Source: Arthrobacter_E sp044748305 (lineage in GTDB: Bacteria > Actinomycetota > Actinomycetes > Actinomycetales > Micrococcaceae). From it: a DNA stretch of 64,000 nt. The notes under the pieces are model-generated. The model was not told where the DNA came from and made no database searches. It saw only the letters and a list, made by a program, of their open reading frames with translations. Position 1 is the first letter of the stretch, and every line of letters begins with the position of its first letter. This document shows positions 48,913-57,690 of the stretch, in pieces. The translations under genes and the position numbers were made by a program. Where the stretch lies: positions 15,651-79,650 of the forward strand of contig NZ_JBIVFT010000014.1 in assembly GCF_044748305.1 (NCBI RefSeq), read 5' to 3'.

Positions 48913-51534
48913 TTGGACATCAAATTCACCACCAAGAGCCAGGAGGCCCTGTCCGCAGCGGCCATGAACGCCTCCACTGCGGGAAATCCGCAGGTGGAGC
49001 CCGCCCATCTCCTCAAGGCCCTCATGGACCAGCGGGAGGGGGTCGCGGTCGCCCTGCTGAAGGCCGCCGGGGTCGACCCGGACGCCGTCAGTGTCCAGGC
49101 GAGCGCGGCCATCAAGGCGTTGCCCTCCACCTCCGGAAGCACCGTGGCGCAGGCGCAACTGTCCCGTCAGGGACTGCAGGCCGTCCAGGCCGCCCAGAAT
49201 GAGGCCGAGCGCCTCGGGGACAGCTACGTCTCCACGGAACATCTGCTGCTTGGACTCTCCTCCGGGAACGACGGCGTCGCGCGCCTCCTGCGGGATGCCG
49301 GCGCGAGTCATGAGGCGCTCAGTGCCGCGCTGCCCGGTGTCCGAGGCGATCGGAAGGTCAACAGCCCGGATCCCGAGAACACCTTCCAGGCCCTGGAGAA
49401 GTTCGGCACCGACCTCACGGCCGTGGCCCGCTCGGGCAAGCTGGACCCTGTGATCGGTCGTGACGCCGAGATCCGCAGGGTCATCCAGGTGCTCTCGCGC
49501 CGCACCAAGAACAATCCTGTCCTCATCGGTGAGCCCGGCGTCGGCAAGACCGCGGTCGTCGAAGGACTGGCTCAGCGCATGGTGGCCGGCGACGTCCCGG
49601 AGAGCCTGCGCGGCAAGACCCTCGTGTCCCTGGATCTTGGGTCCATGGTGGCCGGTGCCAAGTACCGCGGCGAATTCGAGGAACGGCTCAAGGCGGTCCT
49701 GGAGGAGATCAAGAACTCCGACGGGCAGATCGTGACCTTCATCGACGAGATCCACACCGTGGTGGGCGCCGGGGCCACCGGCGAGAGCGCCATGGACGCG
49801 GGCAATATGCTCAAGCCCATGCTGGCCCGTGGTGAGCTGCGCTTGATCGGCGCCACCACCCTGGACGAGTACCGGGAGAACATCGAGAAGGACCCGGCTC
49901 TGGAACGCCGCTTCCAGCAGGTCTACGTCGGGGAGCCGAGCGTGGATGACACCATCGGCATCCTCCGCGGCCTGAAGGAGCGGTACGAGGCGCACCACAA
50001 GGTGGCCATCGCGGACTCCGCCCTGGTGGCCGCCGCGAATCTGTCCAACCGGTACATCACGGGCCGCCAGCTCCCGGACAAGGCCATCGACCTGGTGGAC
50101 GAGGCCGCGAGCCGGCTGCGCATGGAGATCGACTCCGCCCCGGAGGAGATCGACCAGCTGCGCCGTGCCGTGGACCGGCTCACGATGGAGGAACTGGCCC
50201 TGGCGGATGAGACGGACCCTGCCTCCGTGGAGCGCCTGGCCGCATTGCGTGCGGACATGGCGGACCGCAAGGAGGAGCTGGCCGGGCTCAACGCCCGCTG
50301 GGAGGCGGAGAAGGCGGGTCTCAACCGGGTCGGTGAACTCAAGGCCAAGGTGGACGAACTGCGCTCCCTGGCGGAGAAGGCTCAGCGCGACGGGGACCTC
50401 GCCGAGGCCTCCCGCATCCTTTACGGCGAGATCCCCACCCTGGAGAGCGAGCTCAGTGCCGCAGCGGCCGCCGAAGCCCAGAACAGTGGAGCGCAGAACA
50501 GTGGAGCGCAGCAGGGTGAGAAGCCCGCCCCCATGGTGGCGGACGAGGTCACTGCGGAGGACATCGCCGAGGTCATCGAGGCGTGGACCGGCATCCCGGC
50601 CGGCCGCATGCTCCAGGGCGAGAGCCAGAAGCTCCTGCACATGGAGGACTTCCTCGGTGAGCGCCTGATCGGGCAGAAGAAGGCCGTGGCCGCCGTTTCG
50701 GATGCGGTGCGCCGTGCCCGGGCCGGGATCAGCGACCCTGATCGCCCCACCGGTTCCTTCCTCTTCCTCGGCCCCACCGGTGTCGGCAAGACCGAACTGG
50801 CGAAGTCCCTGGCCGATTTCCTCTTCGATGACGAGCGGGCCATGGTCCGCATCGACATGAGCGAGTACTCGGAGAAGCACGCCGTGGCTCGCCTGGTCGG
50901 TGCACCTCCCGGGTACGTCGGATATGAGGAGGGTGGTCAGCTCACCGAGGCGGTCCGCCGTCGTCCGTACTCCGTCGTCCTGCTCGACGAGGTGGAGAAG
51001 GCCCATCCGGAGGTCTTCGACATCCTGCTCCAGGTGCTCGATGACGGCCGTCTCACCGATGGCCAGGGCCGTACCGTGGATTTCCGCAACGTCATCCTGG
51101 TGCTGACCTCCAATCTGGGCAGTCAGTTCCTGGTGGACCAGAGCCTGGACGCCCAGACGAAGAACGCCGCGGTCATGGATGTGGTGCGTGCCGCGTTCAA
51201 GCCGGAGTTCTTGAACCGGCTGGACGAGGTCATCATGTTCGAGCCGCTGTCCGTGGAGCAGCTCAATGAGATCGTGGACATACAGGTCAAGGATCTGGCC
51301 AAGCGACTCCGTGACCGCCGGCTCACGCTGGAGGTCAGTGACGGTGCCGGCGCCTGGCTGGCCATGACCGGCTACGACCCGGCGTTCGGCGCCCGTCCCT
51401 TGCGCCGTCTGGTGCAGAAGGAGATCGGGGACCGGCTGGCACGCGCCATCCTGAGCGGTGAGATCGTGGACGGCGACACCGTCCTCGTCGACACCAGCGA
51501 GGACCTGGGCGAGCTGAGCGTGACCCGTAAGTAG
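48913..51534 (+). CDS. clpB: ATP-dependent disaggregase ClpB
   Basis: The 873-residue Hsp104-family chaperone rescues aggregated proteins with DnaK. It has the N-terminal Clp repeats (FTTKSQEALSAAAMNAS), the first AAA module with GEPGVGKT and FIDEIHTVVGAG, the coiled middle domain (about 400-520), and the second module with GPTGVGKTELAK and VLLDEVEKAHPEVFD. A TTG at 48913 preceded by AAGGAG is the best start, giving LDIKF as the N-terminus. The linker before module 2 carries a duplicated AQNSG unit. Control is by the HAIR promoter. Confidence 0.96.
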   Translation: MDIKFTTKSQEALSAAAMNASTAGNPQVEPAHLLKALMDQREGVAVALLKAAGVDPDAVSVQASAAIKALPSTSGSTVAQAQLSRQGLQAVQAAQNEAERLGDSYVSTEHLLLGLSSGNDGVARLLRDAGASHEALSAALPGVRGDRKVNSPDPENTFQALEKFGTDLTAVARSGKLDPVIGRDAEIRRVIQVLSRRTKNNPVLIGEPGVGKTAVVEGLAQRMVAGDVPESLRGKTLVSLDLGSMVAGAKYRGEFEERLKAVLEEIKNSDGQIVTFIDEIHTVVGAGATGESAMDAGNMLKPMLARGELRLIGATTLDEYRENIEKDPALERRFQQVYVGEPSVDDTIGILRGLKERYEAHHKVAIADSALVAAANLSNRYITGRQLPDKAIDLVDEAASRLRMEIDSAPEEIDQLRRAVDRLTMEELALADETDPASVERLAALRADMADRKEELAGLNARWEAEKAGLNRVGELKAKVDELRSLAEKAQRDGDLAEASRILYGEIPTLESELSAAAAAEAQNSGAQNSGAQQGEKPAPMVADEVTAEDIAEVIEAWTGIPAGRMLQGESQKLLHMEDFLGERLIGQKKAVAAVSDAVRRARAGISDPDRPTGSFLFLGPTGVGKTELAKSLADFLFDDERAMVRIDMSEYSEKHAVARLVGAPPGYVGYEEGGQLTEAVRRRPYSVVLLDEVEKAHPEVFDILLQVLDDGRLTDGQGRTVDFRNVILVLTSNLGSQFLVDQSLDAQTKNAAVMDVVRAAFKPEFLNRLDEVIMFEPLSVEQLNEIVDIQVKDLAKRLRDRRLTLEVSDGAGAWLAMTGYDPAFGARPLRRLVQKEIGDRLARAILSGEIVDGDTVLVDTSEDLGELSVTRK

Positions 51535-51544
51535 CGTCTGAGAC

Positions 51545-51584
51545 GAAGAAGGGCCGCACCCGTCATCGGGTGCGGCCCTTCTTC
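51545..51584. terminator. Strong terminator after clpB
   Basis: GAAGAAGGGCCGCACCCG pairs perfectly with its complement around a TCAT loop, 11 bases after the clpB stop, and ends in TTCTTC. The convergent gene ends nine bases further on, so it can serve both. Confidence 0.9.
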
Positions 51585-51593
51585 TGTCCGGTC

Positions 51594-52520
51594 CTACTTG
51601 GCCAGGCTCTTGGTGAGGGTGTTCCCGTCCTCGGTGAACACGATGCAGTCCACGCGCCGATCCCCGGCCTTCCAGCTGTCCTGGCTGGGGTAGGCGAAGC
51701 GCTGACGCAGTTCCAGGGAGTCGGCCTCGTCCGTCAGGCTCGCGGTGCGGCAGAGCTCGCGGCCCTTGGTCTTGAACTGATCCACGCCCGGGAAGGCCGC
51801 CGTATCGGGGTAGTAGTAGACGTTCACCAGCTGACCGGAGTGCGCCGCGCCGCAGTCCACCACCACCAGTTCCGAATTGCTGTCATCCGGGTAGTTCCAG
51901 AAGCACTGGCCCTTCTTGGCGTCCAGGGCGCTGATGGTCTGGGAGCCGGACGGCGCGTCCGTCGACTTCGCGGACGACGACGCCTGGCTGCTCTGGGAGG
52001 CTCCGCTCGGCTCGTCGGGGGACGCCTTGGGCGTCATGCCGCCGACCACGAGGTTCACCAGCCAGATCACCAGCAGGACCACGACGATCCCGCCGACGAT
52101 CGCACCACCGATGACCAGACCCTTGTTGCCCGGCTTGGGCTGTTGCTGCTGGGGGTAGGCGACGGGGTAGCCGTTCTGCGGCGCTTGGTACGGGCCGTTG
52201 CCGTACGGCTGACCGTAGGGCTGCTGTGGGCTTGCTTGCGGTTGCCCCTGCGGGTAGCTGTAAGGGCCGGGCTGCTGTTGCCCTGCTTGCGGGGGCACAG
52301 GCTGCTGAGAGCCCTGCTGCTGAACCTGCGGGGGAGTCGTCGCCGGGGGAGTCCAGGGGGAGCTCCCGGGTGCGGCCTGCTGGGGCTGCTCGGGCTCGTC
52401 CTGCTGAGCGGCCGGTGGAGCGAAGGGATCGTGTTGCGGCAGCGGGGGGCGGTGTGCGGGATCGGGTGCGGGGCTCCCGTTGTCCTGGGCGTCGTCGTGC
52501 CCTTGTGTCGGTTCGCTCAT
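51594..52520 (-). CDS. Single-pass membrane protein with septum-formation-like domain
   Basis: The 308-residue protein has a long cytoplasmic N-terminus rich in Pro, Gln, Tyr and Gly (about 1-130, with PYGQPYG-type repeats), one membrane helix (about 136-160), a Ser-rich linker and an extracytoplasmic domain. That domain has four cysteines (GQCFW, VVDCGAAHSGQLV, LCRTA and DCIVF), a pattern like the actinobacterial Septum_form domain. An envelope or division role is inferred only. ATG at 52520 is preferred over a longer start. Confidence 0.78.
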   Translation of the reverse strand: MSEPTQGHDDAQDNGSPAPDPAHRPPLPQHDPFAPPAAQQDEPEQPQQAAPGSSPWTPPATTPPQVQQQGSQQPVPPQAGQQQPGPYSYPQGQPQASPQQPYGQPYGNGPYQAPQNGYPVAYPQQQQPKPGNKGLVIGGAIVGGIVVVLLVIWLVNLVVGGMTPKASPDEPSGASQSSQASSSAKSTDAPSGSQTISALDAKKGQCFWNYPDDSNSELVVVDCGAAHSGQLVNVYYYPDTAAFPGVDQFKTKGRELCRTASLTDEADSLELRQRFAYPSQDSWKAGDRRVDCIVFTEDGNTLTKSLAK

Positions 52521-52824
52521 AGCCAAACTCCCGCCCAGTCTTCCCTGATCCCTGTCCCCTGAACGCACTCAACCCGCCGTCGGCAGCGTCTGCCGCCGCG
52601 GAAACACGAGGTGATGCGGTTCTTCGTCACTTCCGACTTTACCCAAGGCAACCTGGCTCGGCATTACCGAGGGGGCGTCCGGCGCGGTCGGCAAAGGGTC
52701 CGGCCGCACGTGTTTATGGGGAAACCATGTAATCTAGAGGTACGACACATTGACCAAACATTCCGGGGCCTCGCTACCTGCCAGGGCGACCACCTCCGGA
52801 TCGACGTACAGAGGGGGTCACGCC
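52521..52824. other. Intergenic region with probable DUF3073 promoter
   Basis: No convincing gene lies in these 304 bases. TAATCT at 52730-52735 is a good -10 candidate for the DUF3073 gene, leaving a leader of about 85 bases. A CCGCCGTCGGCAG/CTGCCG-type inverted stretch near 52572-52595 is the only other structure noticed. Confidence 0.5.
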
Positions 52825-53076
52825 ATGGGGCGCGGCCGTCAAAAGGCTAAGGCAACCAAGCAGGCTCGGGACATCAAGTACTACTCCCCGAACACTGACT
52901 ATTCTGCGCTGCAACGAGAACTCGGGGCATCCAATTCACAGATGAGCGGCCGTCGCGGTGCCGCATCGTCCCTGGAGGCGGATCCTTTTGAACCCGACTA
53001 TTCGGAGTATGAGGACAAATACGCCGAACAGGATGACGACGAGGAAGACGAGACTGACACCCGCCGCATCAGTTGA
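52825..53076 (+). CDS. DUF3073 family small protein
   Basis: The 83-residue protein starts MGRGRQKAKATKQARDIKYY and ends in a highly acidic stretch (EYEDKYAEQDDDEEDE). This is the DUF3073 pattern of a basic, possibly nucleic-acid-binding N-terminus and acidic tail, almost confined to actinobacteria. Function is unknown. AGAGGGGG precedes the ATG at a suitable distance. A GC-rich hairpin follows the stop. Confidence 0.92.
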   Translation: MGRGRQKAKATKQARDIKYYSPNTDYSALQRELGASNSQMSGRRGAASSLEADPFEPDYSEYEDKYAEQDDDEEDETDTRRIS

Positions 53077-53103
53077 TGCGATGACGGGGTGAGTTCCCTT
53101 CAG

Positions 53104-53146
53104 ACGAGGCCCGGCGGCCGGAGAGATCCGGCCGTCGGGCCTTCGT
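53104..53146 (+). terminator. Hairpin terminator after the DUF3073 gene
   Basis: ACGAGGCCCGGCGGCCGGA pairs with TCCGGCCGTCGGGCCTTCGT around GAGA, with two mismatches. It lies 28 bases past the stop codon. Confidence 0.8.
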
Positions 53147-53249
53147 CGTGCCGGAGCCGGTTTGCCTGACCGTCCGTCGAACAGCGGAGGGGCATAGACT
53201 CTGGGTTCATTCCGGCGAACGGACCGAGCAGTGGAGGCGGCGAACTCAG

Positions 53250-53974
53250 CCTCGGGGATTTAGTGATCAACCGGGTGACGCCCCTGCTAGCGGCCCTTCC
53301 GGGGTGGACTCCGCCGCTCCTCTCTCCGATCTGGCCGACAGGGCCGGCCTGCCACTGTCCTTGATTCACCGGCTCGTCCGCCAGCTCGCCGAGCACGGAC
53401 TGCTGGATGTGGAAGAGGGCGGCTCGGTGAAACTGGGCCTGGGGCTCCGGGAGCTGGTCAGCAGGAATTCGCCCACTTTGGAACTGCGCGCCGTGGCGTT
53501 GCCTTTCATGGAGGACATTCATCAGAGGCTGCGGCAGAACGGCAATCTCGCGATTCTGGACGGGCCGGATACGCTCTTCGTCGAACGTCTCTCCCGCCTG
53601 GATTGGTGATCAGCCGGGTCACTGTGGCCGAAGGACTGCCGTGCATGTGTCATCGGCCGGACTGGCCCTCATGGTGCGCCGGTTGCGAAGAGGTGCAAGG
53701 GTCTTACCTCCAGGACATCTCAGCGGAGGCTCTGGTTCCGAAGACCTGCGTCGCAGCGGCTAGCCGACACAGCGCGGAACGAGTACGTCCAGTTGGCGGG
53801 CTTGGCCGACGCATGGGGCATCGCGGTGCCGGTCCTGGACCCCAGAGGTCATGCTCTTGCGCCAGTGGGAGTAGTGGCCCTCGGGCTGAGGTGTGGTTGA
53901 GTGGTATCGTGCCGACCCTTCAGATCGTGGCCCAGGGAATCGGGTGCGGTGTCGAGGGGCTGCGGCGCCACTAG
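53250..53974 (+). pseudogene. Frameshifted IclR-family regulator remnant
   Basis: Fragments of an IclR protein appear in order but in different frames. First comes a start-like VINRVTPLLAALPGW. Then the winged helix LSDLADRAGLPLSLIHRLVRQLAEHGLLDVEEGG with GLRELV and LPFMEDIHQRLRQNGNLAILDG, which ends at a stop near 53609. Further on come pieces of the ligand-binding domain (DAWGIAVPVLDPRGHALAPVGVVALGL and IVPTLQIVAQGIG). At least two frame changes are needed, so it is almost surely dead. It marks the edge of the less GC-rich block that follows. Confidence 0.72.
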
Positions 53975-53994
53975 AGAGGTCTTGCCGGCAGTTT

Positions 53995-54987
53995 TCACAA
54001 GGCTGCGGGAAGGACCACGTCGCTTCTCTTGTAGTGAGTGAGGACGGGGCTGGCTTCTATTCGGGTGGCAATGCCCCCGAGCTTCTGGTCGAGGTCGCGC
54101 ATCACGTCGAAGAGCTCAAATCGAGACTCAAGCGTCATGAGAGCTTGCACGCGTGCTTCGGTGGGCAGCTCTGCGGCCCACCGGGTACGCCAGTCTGCTG
54201 ACAATCTGCTGGCGATCTCGTCGATGCGTGGAGATGGCGCGTGGATCGTGATGAGTGACTCAAGCGGGAATCCAAGGAGTGCGGGGTCGATCACCGCGCG
54301 GATGCTCAGGTAGTCGGTCTGTTGCATTTGCGCGATGCGTTTACGAACAGTGACCTTCCCCACTCCGACAGCAGTCGCGATTGCGTCGATGCTCAGACGG
54401 CCGTCTTGACCGAGAAGTCGGACGACTTCGGTGTCGATCTGGTCTGGGTTCAGCTCACCGCCCTGGCGGGCCCGCGCGGCCGCCTCGAGGGCACGGGTCT
54501 CGTCTTCGCCGAGCATCTCAAGTTGCTCGGCATTGAGGATATTGGGATGCCAGCCACGTACCGTGCGGCGGTACTGCTCAACGTAGCTGAATGAGTAGTC
54601 GGTGATGGGTTGTTCGGAGAGCTCCCGTCCGATGAAGCGGTTCCTGTCTGCATAGCGCAGATAGCACTCAGCGATGATAGCGCTGTCGCTCTCCAGTGTT
54701 GCGACCCAAAGTGTTTCCTTCCGGTGCGAGAGCCACTTAGCGACGGAATGTAGGTTCGAAGGCGCGCATCTGATACGAGCAAAGTAGCCCTCGCCGCGAT
54801 TGACGAGGTGGGGCTGAGAGAGGCCTCTGACACGGACGATGCCCTGCTCGAGAAGCCGCGCACCGCGCCTGGCGACCGTTCGTTCCTGGATCCCCGTGAC
54901 TTTCGAGATCAGTCGCCAAGATGCGCGGCCGTTGCGCAAGAGTGCAGCGCAGATCTCACGATCTGCTTGGTCAAGCGGTTCGGTCAT
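53995..54987 (-). CDS. Lrp/AsnC-family regulator with two HTH-effector halves
   Basis: The 330-residue protein is about twice the normal Lrp length and holds two AsnC-like helix-turn-helix units, LDQADREICAALLRNGRASWRLISKVTGIQERTVARR at the start and VVRLLGQDGRLSIDAIATAVGVGKVTVRKRIAQM near residue 215. Each is followed by a RAM-like ligand-binding stretch. It could bind DNA as an internally duplicated dimer. GGAGGCG precedes the ATG. It diverges from the amidase-transporter operon and is its probable regulator. Codon use is less GC-biased than in genes to the left. Confidence 0.87.
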   Translation of the reverse strand: MTEPLDQADREICAALLRNGRASWRLISKVTGIQERTVARRGARLLEQGIVRVRGLSQPHLVNRGEGYFARIRCAPSNLHSVAKWLSHRKETLWVATLESDSAIIAECYLRYADRNRFIGRELSEQPITDYSFSYVEQYRRTVRGWHPNILNAEQLEMLGEDETRALEAAARARQGGELNPDQIDTEVVRLLGQDGRLSIDAIATAVGVGKVTVRKRIAQMQQTDYLSIRAVIDPALLGFPLESLITIHAPSPRIDEIASRLSADWRTRWAAELPTEARVQALMTLESRFELFDVMRDLDQKLGGIATRIEASPVLTHYKRSDVVLPAAL

Positions 54988-55041
54988 TCTGCGCCTCCTG
55001 TCTGGAGAGCCTAACGCCCGCCTGGTAACTTTTCGGACACG

Positions 55042-55084
55042 AGAAGATCTTCTGGTTGACAGTGTAGCCACTCGGGTCCAAGAT
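55042..55084 (+). promoter_or_regulatory. Promoter of the amidase operon with adjacent 12-bp palindrome
   Basis: TTGACA (55056-55061), a 17-base spacer and CAAGAT (55079-55084) form a good promoter about 64 bases before the amidase start. The perfect palindrome AGAAGATCTTCT (55042-55053) lies just upstream of the -35 box, a usual place for an activator such as the divergent Lrp/AsnC protein. Confidence 0.65.
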
Positions 55085-55147
55085 TTGAGTCAAATAAGAC
55101 CTTTTTTGGCGCAGAATATTCCGATCTACTCATCCGCAGGAGAGATA

Positions 55148-56614
55148 GTGACTGAAGTGGACATCGATATCTGCCGTCGCAGCGCGGTGGCTCAGCTGGA
55201 GGCGATGCGGCGTGGGGAAATCTCAGCGCGCGAACTGCTGCATGAGACCCGAGAACGCTACGACCGTGTCAACGCGGAGATCAATGCGGTGGTGACGGTG
55301 GATTTTGATGCCGCAGATGACGCGGCCGCCAAGTCGGACCGACGTCGTGCGGCGGGGGAGCCCGCCCGCCCGCTTGAAGGGCTGCCGGTCGCGGTGAAGG
55401 ATCTCGAAGACACCGCAGGGATGCGTAGTACCTATGGCTCGCTCCTGCACGCGGATCACGTGCCCCGTGGCGACACTCTGGTGGTGGAACGAATGCGGGC
55501 TGCTGGTGCTGTGATCTATGGAAAGACGAACACGCCGGAGTTCGGCACTGGGTCCCACACGTATAACCGAGTCTTCGGTGCGACGACGAATCCCTACGAC
55601 CCTAGACGCAGCGCGGGTGGTTCGAGCGGAGGCGCGGCCGCCGCATTGGCGGCGGGACTCACTTCGGTTGCTGATGGATCGGATATGGGAGGGTCTTTGC
55701 GGAATCCCGCCTCCTTCTGCAACGTTGTCGGACTCAGACCCTCGATTGGCCGGGTGCCCAATTGGCCCTTGAAAGATGCATGGGACACACTCTCAACGAA
55801 TGGCCCGATGGGCCGTACTGTGGCGGACACGGGGCTGCTGCTTTCCGTGCTTTCAGGCGCGGATCGTCGGGCGCCACTTGCATACCCGGAGCGGTTCGAA
55901 GCGGTATCTGAGGGCTTCGCCGGCCCCCTTCGGATCGGATGGAGCCGCACCCTTGGCGGCCTTGATATTCAGCCTCAGGTGAGTGAGGTTCTAGATGGCC
56001 AAGGACTACCAGTCTTGCATCAACTGGGGCATCGCGTGCTCGATGCAGAACCGGATTTGGAGGAAGCCGACTCGGTCTTCCGGGTCTTGCGAGGGCTGGA
56101 CTATGCACGGAGTTTCGGGTCTCTGCTCGCCGAACATCGGGATGCTCTCAGCCCTGAACTCGTGGTCAACACGGAGTATGGTTTGACCCTCACCGTTGAA
56201 GATTACTTTGACGCGCGTGAGAGACGGACCAGCCTCTACAAAGGCATGCTCGAGTTGTTTGACAACATCGATGTGTTGGCCGCACCCGTCACCGCCGTCT
56301 TGCCGTTCCCCGCGACTCATACCTGGGTACGTGAGATCAACGGGAGTCCTCAGCCCGACTATCTCGAATGGATGCGCGCGAGCTGGCGCATCACACCCAC
56401 TGGTTTCGCCGCGATCAGTGTGCCTTGCGGATTCAGCCCTGAGGGGCTCCCCGTAGGACTTCAGTTGATTGCCCCGCCGGGTGCGGAGAGCCGGCTCCTC
56501 GCACTCGCCGCTGCGTTCGAACGGGTTCGTCCCGTCTGGCGCGAGCATCCCATCGTTCTGACCACAGCCACAACTCCAGAACGACAGCTGGTAGAAACGG
56601 AGACTCCGCAATGA
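55148..56614 (+). CDS. Amidase-signature family hydrolase
   Basis: The 488-residue enzyme has the full Ser-cisSer-Lys catalytic set of the amidase signature family: K84 in LPVAVKDLED, S159 in RRSAGGSSGGAAAALAAG and S183 in SDMGGSLRNPASFCNVVGLRPS. Spacing (75 and 24 residues) equals that of GatA. It hydrolyses an amide or similar bond; GatA itself is unlikely since gatB and gatC are absent. It starts at a GTG with CAGGAG upstream. It is the first gene of an operon with a PotABCD-type importer, so its substrate is probably what that importer brings in. Confidence 0.92.
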   Translation: MTEVDIDICRRSAVAQLEAMRRGEISARELLHETRERYDRVNAEINAVVTVDFDAADDAAAKSDRRRAAGEPARPLEGLPVAVKDLEDTAGMRSTYGSLLHADHVPRGDTLVVERMRAAGAVIYGKTNTPEFGTGSHTYNRVFGATTNPYDPRRSAGGSSGGAAAALAAGLTSVADGSDMGGSLRNPASFCNVVGLRPSIGRVPNWPLKDAWDTLSTNGPMGRTVADTGLLLSVLSGADRRAPLAYPERFEAVSEGFAGPLRIGWSRTLGGLDIQPQVSEVLDGQGLPVLHQLGHRVLDAEPDLEEADSVFRVLRGLDYARSFGSLLAEHRDALSPELVVNTEYGLTLTVEDYFDARERRTSLYKGMLELFDNIDVLAAPVTAVLPFPATHTWVREINGSPQPDYLEWMRASWRITPTGFAAISVPCGFSPEGLPVGLQLIAPPGAESRLLALAAAFERVRPVWREHPIVLTTATTPERQLVETETPQ

Positions 56615-57690
56615 TGACAAACAACGACGCGACACTGTCCATCCGCGGGCTGACGAAAGAGTTCGTCACCCCAGAAGGTGCGAACTTCATCGCGCTCGAT
56701 GGCATCGATCTTGACATCGTTCCCGGTGAGTTTTTCATCATGCTCGGGCCGTCCGGTTGCGGCAAGACAACGCTGCTCAGATCGATCGCTGGGCTGGAGC
56801 AAGCTACAAGCGGGGAGATCTGGCTGGGCGAGGATCGGATCGACAGGTTGCCACCATATCTGCGTCAGGTAAACACTGTCTTCCAGGCGTATGCGTTGTT
56901 TCCACATCTGACCGTGCGTCAGAACATCGCCTTCGGTCTGGAGATGGAAGGAAAGAAAGCATCTTCGGCAGAGGTCAAGAACCGCATCGACGAGATGTTG
57001 GAGCTCGTCGGCTTGGGCGACTTCGGCACCCGTAAGCCCTCGCAGCTCTCGGGCGGTCAGCAGCAGCGGGTGGCTCTGGCGAGAGCCCTTGCTAAGAGAC
57101 CGAACGTGCTTTTGCTGGACGAACCGCTCTCGGCGCTCGATCTGAAGCTGCGTCGTGGAATGCAGACCGAACTCAAACGAATACAGATCGAATCGGGTAT
57201 CACTTTCGTCTTCGTCACCCACGACCAAGAAGAAGCGATGAGCATGGGCGATCGGATTGCCGTATTCAATAAGGGTTCGATTGTGCAACTGGGAACCCCC
57301 CGCGAACTGTACTCCGAGCCAACGAATCGGTTCGTTGCTGAGTTCATTGGGGAGATGAACTTCCTCACTGTCACTTTGGATGGTGGCATGGTGCGGACTG
57401 CCGGCGGAAACCACATTGCTGCGGAGGCGTTTTTGGAACCTCCTACCGGCGTAGGGACGGTGACGGTCGGGATTCGGCCAGAGCACTTGCGCGTCGCCGA
57501 AGGTGGAACTTTCGCCGGTGAGATCATCGCCTCACAGTATGTCGGGACAGACCTTCGGCTGTGTGTTCGTACTGGGCCAGAGGAAGAAGTCTGGGCCAGA
57601 GTCGATGCGAACTACACCGGCCCATCGTCTATCGGAGACCGCACGGCACTCGCCGTCGCGCCGCGTTCAGCCAGGGTGGTGAGAGCATGA
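56611..57690 (+). CDS. PotA-like ABC transporter ATP-binding protein
   Basis: The 359-residue ATPase has Walker A GPSGCGKT (46-53), the Q-loop NTVFQAYALFPHLTVRQNIAFGL, signature LSGGQQQRVALARALAKRP, Walker B VLLLDEPLSALD and the switch FVTHDQEEAMSMGDRIAVF. A C-terminal TOBE domain follows (about 280-355), the arrangement of spermidine/putrescine and related importers. Its start overlaps the amidase stop by four bases; two ATG codons are adjacent there. Confidence 0.93.
   Translation: MMTNNDATLSIRGLTKEFVTPEGANFIALDGIDLDIVPGEFFIMLGPSGCGKTTLLRSIAGLEQATSGEIWLGEDRIDRLPPYLRQVNTVFQAYALFPHLTVRQNIAFGLEMEGKKASSAEVKNRIDEMLELVGLGDFGTRKPSQLSGGQQQRVALARALAKRPNVLLLDEPLSALDLKLRRGMQTELKRIQIESGITFVFVTHDQEEAMSMGDRIAVFNKGSIVQLGTPRELYSEPTNRFVAEFIGEMNFLTVTLDGGMVRTAGGNHIAAEAFLEPPTGVGTVTVGIRPEHLRVAEGGTFAGEIIASQYVGTDLRLCVRTGPEEEVWARVDANYTGPSSIGDRTALAVAPRSARVVRA

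Noticed and set aside
48820..51006. A 728-codon open frame antisense to clpB
   Set aside because: It is a composition shadow of clpB, with no ribosome-binding site and no recognisable domain.
53603..53974. Independent 123-codon gene after the IclR-like fragment
   Set aside because: Its translation holds pieces of the IclR ligand domain and cysteine-rich out-of-frame sequence, better explained as part of the pseudogene.
55148..56614. Amidase as the GatA subunit of tRNA amidotransferase
   Set aside because: Catalytic spacing matches, but gatB and gatC are absent and the gene is in a transporter operon.
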